A DNA stretch of 64,000 bases from Streptomyces humi (GTDB lineage: Bacteria; Actinomycetota; Actinomycetes; Streptomycetales; Streptomycetaceae): positions 1-64,000 of the forward strand of contig NZ_LBMU02000015.1 in the NCBI RefSeq assembly GCF_001005085.2, given 5' to 3'. Shown piece by piece: positions 42,737-52,222 of the stretch (position 1 is its first letter; each line of letters starts with the position of its first letter). The notes beneath the pieces are model-generated. The model did not search any database. It saw nothing but the letters and a program-made list of their open reading frames with translations, and was not told the DNA's origin. The position numbers and the translations under genes were made by a program.

Positions 42737-43834
42737 ATGAACGAGAGCGCGCTCACCGTCCACCAGACCGCCCGCCCGTACGGGCATCCCACAGCCGGGC
42801 ACTTCGCCTTCGTCGAGTCCCCGCTTCCCGAACCCGCCGCCGGCGGCGTGCTGGTGGAGAACCTCTACTGGTCCGTCGACCCCTATCACCGCGAGCTGAT
42901 GGACGACGTACCCGGCGGCTTCGCCCTCGACGCCCCGCTCGAGGGCCGGACCATCGGGCGCGTCGTCGCCTCTCGCACGCCCCGGCTGGCGGAGGGCGAG
43001 ATCGTGTTCCACCGGCGGGGCTGGCGCACCCACTCGGTGGTCACCCCCGAGGAGATCCGGCGGTTGCCGCGCTTCGACGGCGTCCCCCTGACCGCGTACC
43101 TGAGCATTCTCGGCGGCACCGGGCTGACCGCCTACGTGGGCCTGACCCGGATCGCGCGGCTCAGGGAGGGCGAGGACCTGTTCGTGTCGGCCGCGGCGGG
43201 CGGGGTCGGCACGGCGACCGGGCGGTTCGCCCGGCTGCTCGGAGTGCGGCGGCTGGTGGGCAGCACGGGCTCGGCGGCGAAGGCCGGCCATCTGACCCGC
43301 GAGGTCGGTTACGACGCCGCCTTCGACTACCACGACGGCGACGCCGGCGACCTGCTGCACGAGGCCGCGCCGGGCGGCATCGACGTGTGCGTCGACAACG
43401 TCGGCGGCGAGCAACTGGCCGCCGCGGTGCGGGCGCTGCGCCACCACGGACGCATCGTGCGCGTCGGCACGATCAGCCAGTACAACACCCCCGACGCGCC
43501 GCCGCCGCGCTTCGACCACGCGGACGTCGTGGAGAAGAGCCTGCGCATCGAGGGCTTCCACATCCGCGATCACCACCGCCTTCAGGAGGAGCTGTACGAG
43601 TTCGCCGTGCCGCACCTGCGGAGCGGCCGGCTCACCGCGGACGAGACGGTGGTGGACGGGTTCGAGCACATCGTGGACGCGTTCCTGGGCATGCTGCGCG
43701 GCCACAACACCGGCAAGATCATCGTCCGGGACCACACCGTCCGCGCCGGGGCGGAGGCGGGCCGGGGCGACCCGGACCACCTCCGCGATGCGGAACCGCG
43801 CTCAGCGGGACCGGTGACCGTCAGGAGAGCTTGA
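42737..43834 (+). CDS. Zinc-free MDR-family NADP-dependent oxidoreductase
   Basis: 365 residues from ATG 42737. Medium-chain dehydrogenase/reductase without zinc ligands: substrate-domain start ENLYWSVDPYHRELMDD, SILGGTGLTAYVGL, and nucleotide-binding SAAAGGVGTATGRFARLLG, then CVDNVGGEQLAAAV and FHIRDHH. This resembles CurA/leukotriene B4 dehydrogenase-like enzymes that reduce an alpha,beta-unsaturated carbonyl with NADPH. About 25 extra C-terminal residues are non-conserved. Its stop overlaps the end of the convergent beta-helix gene by 14 bases. Its regulator is probably the divergent LysR protein. Confidence 0.9.
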   Translation: MNESALTVHQTARPYGHPTAGHFAFVESPLPEPAAGGVLVENLYWSVDPYHRELMDDVPGGFALDAPLEGRTIGRVVASRTPRLAEGEIVFHRRGWRTHSVVTPEEIRRLPRFDGVPLTAYLSILGGTGLTAYVGLTRIARLREGEDLFVSAAAGGVGTATGRFARLLGVRRLVGSTGSAAKAGHLTREVGYDAAFDYHDGDAGDLLHEAAPGGIDVCVDNVGGEQLAAAVRALRHHGRIVRVGTISQYNTPDAPPPRFDHADVVEKSLRIEGFHIRDHHRLQEELYEFAVPHLRSGRLTADETVVDGFEHIVDAFLGMLRGHNTGKIIVRDHTVRAGAEAGRGDPDHLRDAEPRSAGPVTVRRA

Positions 43835-46298
43835 TCAGCGCGTAGTCGTCGCAGTACCCGGCCGCCGAACCGGAGTTCTTGTAGCAGTACACGCCGGCCG
43901 AGGTGGCGGAGACGCCCGTGGTGAAGAAGACGGGCTGCTGGGTGTAGGTCGTGGTCGAGGTCCGCAGGTATGTCTCCGTACCGCCGAAGCCCTTCACGCC
44001 CACCGCGACCTCCTCACCGGCCGTGGCCGCCCTGGCCCAGCCGACCAGCAGATAGGTGCCGCTGGAGGTGAGACCGCTCACGGTCTGGATGGCGCCGCTG
44101 GCACTGGCCCCGGTCTGGAGCGCGTAGGTGCCGGAGCGGGCGTTGGCGGCGACCACACTCGACGCCGTACCGGTCGACTGGGCCCACGGGGTCAGCGCGC
44201 CGGTCTCGTAGCCGGGGTTGGTGACGGCGTTGCCGGCGGAGGACAGCGGCTCCACCGCGAGGTCGTCGCAGTAACCGGCGCCGCCGCCACCGGCGTTCTT
44301 CCAGCAGTAGACCGTCGCCGTGGTGCTCGACGAGCCGGTGGTGAACAGCACCGCCGCCTGGCTGTACGACGTGGTCGCGATGTTGGTGTACGTCTCCGTG
44401 CCGCCGAAGTTCTTCACACCGATCGCGAGGGTCTCGCCCGCGGTGGCGACCTTGGCCCAGCCGGTCAGCAGGTAGGTGGTGCCGGGGCTGAGGCCGGTGA
44501 GGGCCTGGTTGGCACCGCTGCTGCTCGCCGCGGTGGTCAGGGCGTCGCCGCCGGTACGGGCGTTGGCGGCCGTCACGGACGACGCGCTGCCGCTCGCCTG
44601 TGTCCAGGGGGACAACGCGCCGGTCTCGAAGCCCGCGTTGGAGAGCAGGTTGCCGCCGGTGCCGTTGTACGCGCCGATGTCGGGGGCGGCCGTCGCGGAG
44701 ACGGCGTTGCCGAAGGCGTCGAGGCCGCCGTTGGAGCTGATCACCGTGCCGGCCCGGATCGCCGGGGAGGACGCGTGCACCTGGTAGGCGTTCTTGCCGG
44801 TGTACGACGACGAGGTGCCGGCGTTGCCCGGGTTGCGGAACTCGGGGTCGGAGGTCACCTTCGCGGCGTCGGCGGGCTCGCGGGAGGGGTGGTTGCCGTA
44901 GAAGAGGTTGTTGGAGTACGTCGACGTGCCGGTGGTGGTGAAGTAGTTGCCGGAGCCGTAGTTGAAGACGGCGTTGTTCTGGAAGGACAGGGCACCGCTG
45001 ATGGACGATCCGGAGCGCGAGTACAGGATCGGGGTGCTCAGGCCGTCCCGTACGTAGAAGGTGTTGTTGTAGAACAGCGGGACCGCCGCGGTGCTGCCGC
45101 TCTGGTTCGGGACGCCGCCCACGAAGTGCAGGACGCCGGCGCCGTGGGTCTGGGTGCCGGAGGCCGGGCAGCCGGAGTTGCTGCCGTCGTTCTCGCTGAT
45201 GTTGTAGCGGACCACCGTGCCGTCGCTGGGGACGGTGGAGGTGGGCTCGTTGGCGATGGTGAACGGGGGCATCACCAGGAGGAAGCCGCCGAGGTTCTGG
45301 TGGCTGTAGTTGTACTGGAACGTGGTGTTGTGGTTGCCCCAGTCCACGTCGAAGCCGGTGCCGTCGGCGCCGTTGACGTGGCAGTAGACCTCGTTGTTCT
45401 GGACGACGGTGTTGTTGCTGCCGGACATCCAGATACCGGCGGAGGCGCCGTTGCAGTACTGGCCGGACGGCGGACAGGTGGACTTGGCGCCGCCGTAGCC
45501 GGCCTTGTTGCCGTCGATGAGGGCGCCGTCGTTCTTCACGACGAGGATGTCGTCGGCGCCGTCGTAGGTCATCGTGTTGTTGCGGATGACGGTGTTCGTG
45601 GTGAGGCCGGTGCCCTGGCCGTCCCCGTCGGGGGTGACGGCTACGGCGATGCGGTCGACGTGGTCGAAGGTGTTGTTCTCGACCACCACGTCGTCCCAGG
45701 TGGAGACCGGGGTGGTGTGGTCGGTCTGGACGCCGACGCCCGCGTTGGTGGAGTACCAGCCGCCGCCGTAGCCGGCGATGTTGTGGATGTACATGTCGTG
45801 CACGCGGATGTGGTGCAGGACGCCGCCGGAGCTGTTCTCGGCGAGGACGCCGGAGCGGTAGGCGGGCGAGGAGGCGTTGTCGACCAGTTCCAGGCCGCCG
45901 ATGTCCCAGTACTGCTGGTTGAGCAGCTTGACGACCGCGCCGGTGGCGCCGGCCGCGTCGATGACCGGTTTGGCGCCGGATCCGTAGGAGCTGATCGAGA
46001 TGTTGTTGCCGGAGGCTCCCGAGCCACCCGGGGTGAGCTGGCCGGTGCAGGTGGTGCCGGCCTTGAAGAGGATGCTGTCGCCCGCGGCGAACGTGGTGCC
46101 GTTGACGCTGCCGACCGCGTTCCAGGGGCTGGCCTGGGTGCCGCTGCCGTTGCCGGCGGCCGAGCAGTCGACGTAGTAGGTGGTACCGGCCGCCGTGGCG
46201 GTCTGGGCCGGGAGCACGAGGGCTCCCGCCATCGTGGCTAGCAGGGCCAGAACGCGTGCTGCCCGGCGGACCGGGCGCGTCGGTCTGCGACTCTTCAT
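43821..46298 (-). CDS. Secreted right-handed parallel beta-helix protein with two C-terminal modules
   Basis: 825 residues from ATG 46298 (AAGGAG 8 bases upstream). Signal peptide to about residue 36 (ATAAG). Residues 40-570 are a parallel beta-helix (TTYYVDCSAAGNGSGTQASPWNAVGSVN start, then many N-rich coils such as NNTVVQNNEVY and ENNTFDHV), the fold of pectate lyases and polysaccharide lyases or epimerases. Two repeats of about 115 residues follow (NAGFETGALSPWTQ..., NPGYETGALTPWAQ...), each ending YCDD, likely carbohydrate-binding modules. It follows the GH43-like gene and the ABC importer in one direction: probably a plant cell-wall polysaccharide locus. Confidence 0.85.
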   Translation of the reverse strand: MKSRRPTRPVRRAARVLALLATMAGALVLPAQTATAAGTTYYVDCSAAGNGSGTQASPWNAVGSVNGTTFAAGDSILFKAGTTCTGQLTPGGSGASGNNISISSYGSGAKPVIDAAGATGAVVKLLNQQYWDIGGLELVDNASSPAYRSGVLAENSSGGVLHHIRVHDMYIHNIAGYGGGWYSTNAGVGVQTDHTTPVSTWDDVVVENNTFDHVDRIAVAVTPDGDGQGTGLTTNTVIRNNTMTYDGADDILVVKNDGALIDGNKAGYGGAKSTCPPSGQYCNGASAGIWMSGSNNTVVQNNEVYCHVNGADGTGFDVDWGNHNTTFQYNYSHQNLGGFLLVMPPFTIANEPTSTVPSDGTVVRYNISENDGSNSGCPASGTQTHGAGVLHFVGGVPNQSGSTAAVPLFYNNTFYVRDGLSTPILYSRSGSSISGALSFQNNAVFNYGSGNYFTTTGTSTYSNNLFYGNHPSREPADAAKVTSDPEFRNPGNAGTSSSYTGKNAYQVHASSPAIRAGTVISSNGGLDAFGNAVSATAAPDIGAYNGTGGNLLSNAGFETGALSPWTQASGSASSVTAANARTGGDALTTAASSSGANQALTGLSPGTTYLLTGWAKVATAGETLAIGVKNFGGTETYTNIATTSYSQAAVLFTTGSSSTTATVYCWKNAGGGGAGYCDDLAVEPLSSAGNAVTNPGYETGALTPWAQSTGTASSVVAANARSGTYALQTGASASGAIQTVSGLTSSGTYLLVGWARAATAGEEVAVGVKGFGGTETYLRTSTTTYTQQPVFFTTGVSATSAGVYCYKNSGSAAGYCDDYALIKLS

Positions 46299-46427
46299 CG
46301 CGACGCTCCTTGCTGGGTGATCGGGTCGTCCGCGCCACTGGTCGTGACGCGGATCTGTGCGCACCGGGCGCGCCGCCAGGGGGCTGGAGCCGCGTCCGGG
46401 ATCCGTGGCCGCCGCGCTGCGGCACAG

Positions 46428-47306
46428 CTAGCGCGCGGCGAGCGTGTCCGCGGCGGAGTGCTCCAGGACCGAGGCCGACGTCTCCAGGACGGAGGCGTGC
46501 CGCATGCCCGGCGGCAGGGACAGGGCGACCGGCTCCCACGCCGCGCCGCCCCGGCTGCGGGCCGCCCCGTAGCGTCCCTCCAGGAAGTGGTCGAAGATCA
46601 TGACCCATTCGTCGCCGCGGCGGAACAGCGACGGTCCCTCCACCAGGGACGGTGTCACCGGCCCGGTGGGCGCGGCGTACGGGCCGCCGGGGACGCCGAA
46701 CGTGGTCAGGTGGATGTCCTTGTGTGCCGTGTCGAGGTCGTTGACCCCGCGCTCGTCCTTGAAGGCCATCAGGAAGCCGCCGCCGTCCAGTTCCCGTACG
46801 GTGGCGTCGATGACGGAGTGGCCGGGGTCGAAGAAGACGCCGGGTGCGGAGAAGGTGCGGAAGTCCTCGGTGGTGCAGTGCCAGATGCGGTGGTCCTGGC
46901 TGATGTGCTCGAAGTCGCGGCCCTCGGCCGTGTGGCCCGGTTCGACGACGGACGACCAGATGAGGTGGTACAGCCCGGTGGCGCTGTCCAGGAAGAACTC
47001 CGGCGCCCAGGCGTTGAGGGCGCCCGCCACCCGGGCCATCACCGGCACCAGCCGTTGCTCGGACCAGTTCAGCAGGTCGGCCGAGGTGGCGTGGACGATG
47101 TACGGGCTCGTCCAGCCGTCGGTGGCCAGCAGATGGAACAGGCCGTCGGGGCCGGCCCCGATGAACGGGTCCCGCAGCCGGCCGGTGCCGACGGTCCCGC
47201 GCAGGACGGGCCGGCCACCGTTCACCGCCGTGAACTCCTCGCCGTCGTGGCTGTAAGCGAGGTGCAGCGCCTCGTCTGCGTCGGTGAAGTAGGAGACCAC
47301 GTACAT
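46428..47306 (-). CDS. GH43-like five-bladed propeller glycosidase
   Basis: 292 residues from ATG 47306. The beta-propeller has TGRLRDPFIGAGPDGLFHLLATDGW (catalytic base Asp in RDP), NAWAPEFFLDSATGLYHLIWSS (APE motif), SVIDATVRELDGGGFLMAFKDE (pKa-tuning Asp) and TPSLVEGPSLFRRGDEW (acid Glu in VEGPS), the four-motif pattern of GH43 and related arabinosidases/xylosidases. No signal peptide, so it acts in the cytosol on imported fragments. It lies between the transporter permeases and the secreted beta-helix gene. Confidence 0.87.
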   Translation of the reverse strand: MYVVSYFTDADEALHLAYSHDGEEFTAVNGGRPVLRGTVGTGRLRDPFIGAGPDGLFHLLATDGWTSPYIVHATSADLLNWSEQRLVPVMARVAGALNAWAPEFFLDSATGLYHLIWSSVVEPGHTAEGRDFEHISQDHRIWHCTTEDFRTFSAPGVFFDPGHSVIDATVRELDGGGFLMAFKDERGVNDLDTAHKDIHLTTFGVPGGPYAAPTGPVTPSLVEGPSLFRRGDEWVMIFDHFLEGRYGAARSRGGAAWEPVALSLPPGMRHASVLETSASVLEHSAADTLAAR

Positions 47307-47412
47307 CGGTGGGGGGTCCTTCCGGGATGTCGGGAGGTGGCGGCGGGGCAGGGCGGAGCGGCCGTACGGCGGTGCGGGGCACGGCGCCGGCGGGTGAACC
47401 GGTGTGCGCGGG

Positions 47413-48339
47413 TCAGGACTTGACGGCGCCGGCGGACATGCCGGCGACGACCTGGCGCTGGAAGAAGACGAAGATGACCAGCAGCGGGAGCACGCCGAGC
47501 AGGGCGGCCGGGAACAGCGTGGTCGGCTGCACGGTGTGCGGGTCGATGAACGAGTAGGCGTTCACCATGACGGTGCGCTTGCCCGGGTCCTGGAGGAACA
47601 CCAGCGGCACCAGCAGGTCGTTCCAGATCTGGAGGGCCACGAAGGTCAGCAGGGTGCTGGTGACCGGTCGCAGCAGCGGCAGGATGACGACGAAGAAGGT
47701 GCGGAAGGCGCCGCAGCCGTCGAGCGCGGCGGCCTCCTCCAGGTCGGCGGGGACCGAGCGGATGAAGCTGGTGTAGAAGAACACCGCCAGTGGCAGGTTG
47801 ATCGCGGTGTAGATGAGGACCACGCCCGCGTAGGTGTCGAGCAGGTTCATGTCCCGCATCAGCAGGTACAGCGGGGCCACCACCACGAAGACGGGGATGG
47901 AGGTGCCGAGGATGAACAGCCGGTACACGGCCGTCGACCAGCCCGCGGTGATTCGGGCCAGCGGATACCCGGCCAGCGCGCCCAGGACGGTGATGCACAC
48001 GCACGAGAGTCCGGTGATCAGCAGGGTGTTGAGGGTGCTCGGCCCGTAGTGGATCTGGCTGAAGGCGTCGCTGAAGTTCTTCAGGGTGAAGGAGTGCGGG
48101 ATGCCCAGCGGGGAGCGGGCGACGTCGGCGGCGGTGCGCAGCGAGGTGACGACCGTGAAGAGGAACGGCAGTACGAACAGCAGGGTGCCGAGGCCGAGCA
48201 GCGCGGTGCCGAGGCCGCCGGCGAGGCGGCGCGCGGGCCGGTGGCTCGTCCTGCGGGGCGGGCCGCCCCGGCCGTCGGCGTGGGTCGTCCGGGCGCGGTG
48301 GCCGGTGTCCTGTGCGGTCGCGGAGAGCTGAGAGGTCAT
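47413..48339 (-). CDS. Sugar ABC transporter permease (MalG type)
   Basis: 308 residues from ATG 48339. After a basic 40-residue N-terminus come six transmembrane helices, the EAA loop DLEEAAALDGCGAFRTFFVVILPLL and the ending FFQRQVVAGMSAGAVKS, all typical of MalG-like subunits. It follows the MalF-type gene after 53 bases and completes the channel of the second importer. Confidence 0.94.
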   Translation of the reverse strand: MTSQLSATAQDTGHRARTTHADGRGGPPRRTSHRPARRLAGGLGTALLGLGTLLFVLPFLFTVVTSLRTAADVARSPLGIPHSFTLKNFSDAFSQIHYGPSTLNTLLITGLSCVCITVLGALAGYPLARITAGWSTAVYRLFILGTSIPVFVVVAPLYLLMRDMNLLDTYAGVVLIYTAINLPLAVFFYTSFIRSVPADLEEAAALDGCGAFRTFFVVILPLLRPVTSTLLTFVALQIWNDLLVPLVFLQDPGKRTVMVNAYSFIDPHTVQPTTLFPAALLGVLPLLVIFVFFQRQVVAGMSAGAVKS

Positions 48340-48392
48340 GGTGGCGATCCGTCCGAATCGATCAGGTGCGTACGACGTGTCGGGCGCCGTCG

Positions 48393-49265
48393 TCAGACGC
48401 GCCGTTCGCGCAGCCTGAGCAGGGAGTTGGTCGCGCTGGACAGGACGACCACGGTCACCAGGAGCAGCACCGACAGCGCGACGCCGAGGGCGAACTTCCC
48501 GCCGCCGAAGATGTTCCGGTAGACCAGCAGGGTCAGGGTGTCGGTGGCGCCGGCCGGGCCGCCGTTGGTGAGGACGAGCGGGAACTCGAAGACCTTGAGC
48601 GAGCCGATGAGGCTGAGGGTGACGTTCACGGTGAGGGCGGGGGCGAGCAGCGGCCACTCGATGCTGCGGAACCGCCGCCATCCGCTCGCGCCGTCCAGCG
48701 CGGCCGCCTCCAGGAGTTCGGTCGGCAGGCTCATGTAGCCGGCGAGGAAGATCGCGCACGAGTAGCCGGTGAACATCCAGACGTTGACGGCGGCCACCGC
48801 GTACAGCGCGGTGTGCGGGTCGCCCAGCCAGACGTGCTGGAGGCTGCCGAGTCCGGCCGTGCCGAGCAGCGCGTTGAGCCCGCCGGTGGGCGCGAAGAGG
48901 TACGACCAGATGAACGCGGCCATCACCGGGGAGATCAGGGTCGGTGTCAGCAGGACGACGTTGAGCACCTTGCGGACCCGGGGCCGGCGGAACAGCATCG
49001 ACGCGAAGAGCAGACCGAGGCCGTTCTGCGCGACGACGACCACCACGGCGTAGAGCACGGTGTGCCACAGGGCGGCGGAGACGGCCGGGTCGTCCGCCAT
49101 GGCCTGGTACTGGTCGAGTCCGACGAAGTTCGCGACGGGCCCGCCGAGGCTGTCGGTGAAGCTCAGGTAGACGCCCCGGACCAGCGGATACAGCGTGAAG
49201 ACGCTGTAGACGGCGATCGCCGGGAGCAGGAAGGCGGCCATGGTGGCGCGCCGGCGGTGGAACAC
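48393..49265 (-). CDS. Sugar ABC transporter permease (MalF type)
   Basis: 290 residues from GTG 49265, with AAGGAGG 10 bases upstream. Six helices with the EAA loop ELLEAAALDGASGWRRFRSIEWPLL. It is separated from the binding-protein gene by 103 bases containing a hairpin, which probably sets the ratio of binding protein to permease. The ATPase is not encoded here and would be the shared MsiK. Confidence 0.94.
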   Translation of the reverse strand: MFHRRRATMAAFLLPAIAVYSVFTLYPLVRGVYLSFTDSLGGPVANFVGLDQYQAMADDPAVSAALWHTVLYAVVVVVAQNGLGLLFASMLFRRPRVRKVLNVVLLTPTLISPVMAAFIWSYLFAPTGGLNALLGTAGLGSLQHVWLGDPHTALYAVAAVNVWMFTGYSCAIFLAGYMSLPTELLEAAALDGASGWRRFRSIEWPLLAPALTVNVTLSLIGSLKVFEFPLVLTNGGPAGATDTLTLLVYRNIFGGGKFALGVALSVLLLVTVVVLSSATNSLLRLRERRV

Positions 49266-49290
49266 GGGGATCGATCCTCCTTGGCCGGGG

Positions 49291-49345
49291 GCCGCGGTGA
49301 AGGCGGGCGGGAGGTGCGGGAGGCGGGCCGCACCCGCACCGCGGC
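49291..49345 (-). promoter_or_regulatory. Intercistronic hairpin between binding-protein and permease genes
   Basis: GCCGCGGTG (49291-49299) pairs with CACCGCGGC (49337-49345); an alternative stem GTGCGGG (49314-49320) with CCCGCAC (49333-49339) lies inside. Such hairpins after binding-protein genes protect the upstream mRNA or reduce readthrough, giving excess binding protein. Confidence 0.55.
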
Positions 49346-49368
49346 GGTCCCGGGACGGTACGGCCGGT

Positions 49369-50637
49369 CTACTTGGCGGAGGCCGCCGTCTGGATGTCCT
49401 TCAGGGTCTGCGCCTCGGAGGCCTGGCCCAGCAGATAGGCCTGGATCTTGGAGCCGACGGTGGTCTCGGCGGTCGCGCCGTACCAGGAGTTGGACGGCAG
49501 GACCCGGTAACGTCCGTCGTTGAAGGCCGCGTTGAAGGACTTGGTCTCCGTGGCGTCCGGGGTCGTACCGCCGGTGAACGGGGACTCGGCGTGCTCGGCT
49601 TCCAGGTACTTGGCGAGGTTCTCGCTCCGGGACCAGAAGTCCACGTACTTCTTGGCCGCGTCGGCCTGCCGCGACTGGGAGTTGACGGCCCACATGGTGC
49701 CGGAGAAGAGCATCGCGTTGGGCTCGGTGCCGGCGGCGCCGCCCGGCCAGGGGGTGAACCGGACCGGGAACCCCGCCTTGGCGACGTTGGAGACCTGCCA
49801 GGCGCCCTGGTACCAGAAGGCGCTCTTGCCGGCGCTGAAGTCCTGCGGGCCCTGCGACCACTCGTCGACGCCGAGCTCGTTCTTCCAGTTGACGTAGCCC
49901 TTGTCCCCGAGGGTCCTGAGCTGCTCGAGCGAGGTCTTCCAGTCGGTGCCGAAGGAGGCCTTGCCGGCCAGGAAGTCGGCGTCCCACTGCTTGTTCTTCT
50001 GGTAGACGAGCGTGGAGCCGGCCGCCTGGAAGGTGGAGCTGCCGGTCCAGCCGGACTTGTCGGGCAGCGCGATCGGGGTGATGCCGGCCTTCTTCACCTT
50101 GGCCAGATCGGCGAGGAACGTCGGCCAGTCGGACGGGACCTCGGTGATGCCGGCCTTCTTCAGCAGGTCCATGTTGGCGTACAGGCCGATGCCTATCAGC
50201 TCCATCGGCATGGCCAGGACCTTGCCGCCGCTGGTCGCGAACGGCTTGGCGGAGTCGGAGATCCGGCTTGCCCAGGACTCCTGGGAGAGGTCGGCGAGGT
50301 AGCCGGAGGCACCCCACTTGTTCATCTTGTCCGAGTCGACCATGATCACGTCGCCGGCCTTGCCGCCCAGCAGCTCGGGCTGGAGCTTCTGGGTGTAGGT
50401 GTCGTTCGCGGTGATGTACTCGAAGTCGACCTTGATGCCGGGGTTGGCCTTCTCGAAGGCCTTGTTGATCTCCGCGACGTTCGCGGGCTCCGCGCCGCCG
50501 CCCTTCCACGCCTCGACCTTGATGTGGACCTTCCCGTCCGCGGAGGACGAGCCGGAGCCACCGCCACAGGCGGCGAGCGTGGTCGCCAGCGCGGCGACCG
50601 TGGTGGCGACCGCGAGCAGTCTCCCGGAGCGCTTCAT
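49369..50637 (-). CDS. Sugar ABC transporter substrate-binding lipoprotein
   Basis: 422 residues from ATG 50637 (GAGG 6-9 bases upstream). Signal peptide MKRSGRLLAVATTVAALATT with lipobox L-A-A-C (Cys near 25) followed by GGGSGSSSADGK linker. The mature domain (HIKVEAWKGGGAEPANVAEINKAFEKANPG, GDVIMVDSDKMNKWGASGYLADL) is a family 1 sugar-binding protein. It is the first gene of an operon with two permeases, a GH43-like enzyme and the beta-helix protein, and is divergent from the LacI-family gene at 51014. Confidence 0.94.
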   Translation of the reverse strand: MKRSGRLLAVATTVAALATTLAACGGGSGSSSADGKVHIKVEAWKGGGAEPANVAEINKAFEKANPGIKVDFEYITANDTYTQKLQPELLGGKAGDVIMVDSDKMNKWGASGYLADLSQESWASRISDSAKPFATSGGKVLAMPMELIGIGLYANMDLLKKAGITEVPSDWPTFLADLAKVKKAGITPIALPDKSGWTGSSTFQAAGSTLVYQKNKQWDADFLAGKASFGTDWKTSLEQLRTLGDKGYVNWKNELGVDEWSQGPQDFSAGKSAFWYQGAWQVSNVAKAGFPVRFTPWPGGAAGTEPNAMLFSGTMWAVNSQSRQADAAKKYVDFWSRSENLAKYLEAEHAESPFTGGTTPDATETKSFNAAFNDGRYRVLPSNSWYGATAETTVGSKIQAYLLGQASEAQTLKDIQTAASAK

Positions 50638-50790
50638 TGCACACCTCACCCATTCGTCGGTACGGACCGACTTGTCATGTCTGAAGGGATTGATCCGGTC
50701 AGCCTGCATCCGTGTGGGTACAGCGCCGATACGGCGGACAGGGGGTCGGTGGACCCGAGTTGCGGCAGATGTTTCGTGCCGATGGCCGGG

Positions 50791-50921
50791 AACTGTAACG
50801 CAAAACTTAGTCGCCATCTATACGTAACTTTCCGTGACCCGCGCACGGAGCTTTGGCGCGTCGATCACCCCCAGCTCAGACAGGGTTCCACTCGCGACCC
50901 CCCTGCCTTATCGTTACAGTT
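50791..50921. promoter_or_regulatory. Paired inverted operator half-sites in divergent promoter
   Basis: AACTGTAACG (50791-50800) and its exact complement CGTTACAGTT (50912-50921) occur 121 bases apart in an AT-richer stretch between the binding-protein and LacI genes; a related TACGTAACTTTCC lies at 50820-50832. One site lies near each gene, fitting looping or dual repression by the LacI protein. The rest of the 376-base gap shows no gene. Confidence 0.55.
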
Positions 50922-51013
50922 TCCTGGAAGTTTCCCGCAGCATCGTGATTGAGTGAGCCAGCACGACAGGGCTTCGTTCAGGCCCAAGTGCTGTGCATGC
51001 AGAAGGAGTTGGA

Positions 51014-52036
51014 GTGGCAGAGCGGGTGACCATCGCGCGGGTGGCCGCGGAGGCCGGCGTCTCCGCGATGACCGTGTCCAACGTCATGAACGGCAAGCCC
51101 GGGGCCTCCGAGGAGACCCGGCGCCGTGTCATGGAGGTCGCGGGGCGCCTCGGCTACCGGCCCAACATCTCGGCACGCAACCTCAAGGCCGGCCGCACCG
51201 GACTCATCGGACTCATCGCCCTCGACCTGACCAGCCAGTACGGGCTGGAGATCCTGCGCGGTGTCGCCGACGAACTGGCCGACGCGGAACAGGAGTTGCT
51301 GGTCAACGCCTCCTACCACGACGCCGCACGCGAGAAGGACCGCATCGAGTTCCTGGGCCGCGGCCTCGTCGACGGCGTCCTGATGATCGCGCCGGTCCTG
51401 GAGGACGAGACGGTCGAGCTGCTGCGCCGCCAGATCCTGCCCTGCGTCATCATCGACCCACGCCGTCTGGACGTCCCCCTGCCCCGGCTGACCGTCGACA
51501 ACTACCACGGCATGCGGCAGGGCACCCAGCACCTGATCGACCTGGGCCACACCCGGATCGCCTACCTCCGCGGCGAGGAGGACCTGGAGAGCACGTCCGT
51601 CCGCTTCCAGGGCTTCGAGGACGCGATGCGGCTGGCCGGACTGGACGTGGACGCCCGCATGGTCGCGTCCTGCGACTTCTCCTACGCCAGCGGATTCCGC
51701 ACCGCCACCCGCCTGATCGCCGACCACGCCCCCACGGCGATCGTCGCCGGAGCCGACCTGATGGCACTCGGCGCCATCGACGCCGCCCGGGCCCGTGGCC
51801 TCAAGGTGCCCGACGAGTTCTCCGTCGTCGGCTTCGACGACCTCCCGCAGGCGGCGCAGACCTTCCCCGGCCTCACCACCGTGCGCCAGCCCCTGCACGA
51901 CATGGGGCAGAAGGCGGCCCGCGCGCTGCTCTCCCTCGTCGAGGGACAGAAGCTGCTCATGGATCACATGGAGGTGGGCACCCATCTGGTGGTCCGCGAC
52001 TCCACGGCCCCGCCCGCCACCACCGCCGCCTCCTGA
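51014..52036 (+). CDS. LacI-family repressor of the second sugar importer
   Basis: 340 residues from GTG 51014, chosen for AAGGAG 5 bases upstream; an earlier GTG at 50993 would use no ribosome binding site. HTH VTIARVAAEAGVSAMTVSNVMNGKPGASEETRRRVMEVAGRLGYRPN, hinge with ISARNLKAGRTG, and sensor domain with GVLMIAPVLEDE, GADLMALGAIDAARARG and FSVVGFDDLPQAAQTFPGLTTVRQP. Divergent from the importer operon with mirrored sites between. By position it controls uptake of plant polysaccharide fragments. Confidence 0.94.
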   Translation: MAERVTIARVAAEAGVSAMTVSNVMNGKPGASEETRRRVMEVAGRLGYRPNISARNLKAGRTGLIGLIALDLTSQYGLEILRGVADELADAEQELLVNASYHDAAREKDRIEFLGRGLVDGVLMIAPVLEDETVELLRRQILPCVIIDPRRLDVPLPRLTVDNYHGMRQGTQHLIDLGHTRIAYLRGEEDLESTSVRFQGFEDAMRLAGLDVDARMVASCDFSYASGFRTATRLIADHAPTAIVAGADLMALGAIDAARARGLKVPDEFSVVGFDDLPQAAQTFPGLTTVRQPLHDMGQKAARALLSLVEGQKLLMDHMEVGTHLVVRDSTAPPATTAAS

Positions 52037-52189
52037 CCGGCCGGTAACGGCCCGACATGCTTCACGCAGCCGCCCAGGTGACCTCCGCGCCCGCAAGGCC
52101 GATACTGCGGTCAGGAGAACCACGCCACTCGTGATCCCACCCGACAGCCACACCTGACGAACCATCTGCTCTGCAAAGACGCAGGTCAG

Positions 52190-52222
52190 AGACTAGTCTG
52201 CTAATGTCATCAGGAGGCCCCC
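52190..52222 (+). promoter_or_regulatory. Palindrome and ribosome binding site before dhaK
   Basis: AGACTAGTCT (52190-52199) is a perfect 10-base palindrome 24-33 bases before the dhaK start; AGGAGG follows at 52212-52217. The palindrome is placed to act as an operator; no regulator gene is adjacent except the LacI gene of the sugar locus. Confidence 0.4.
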
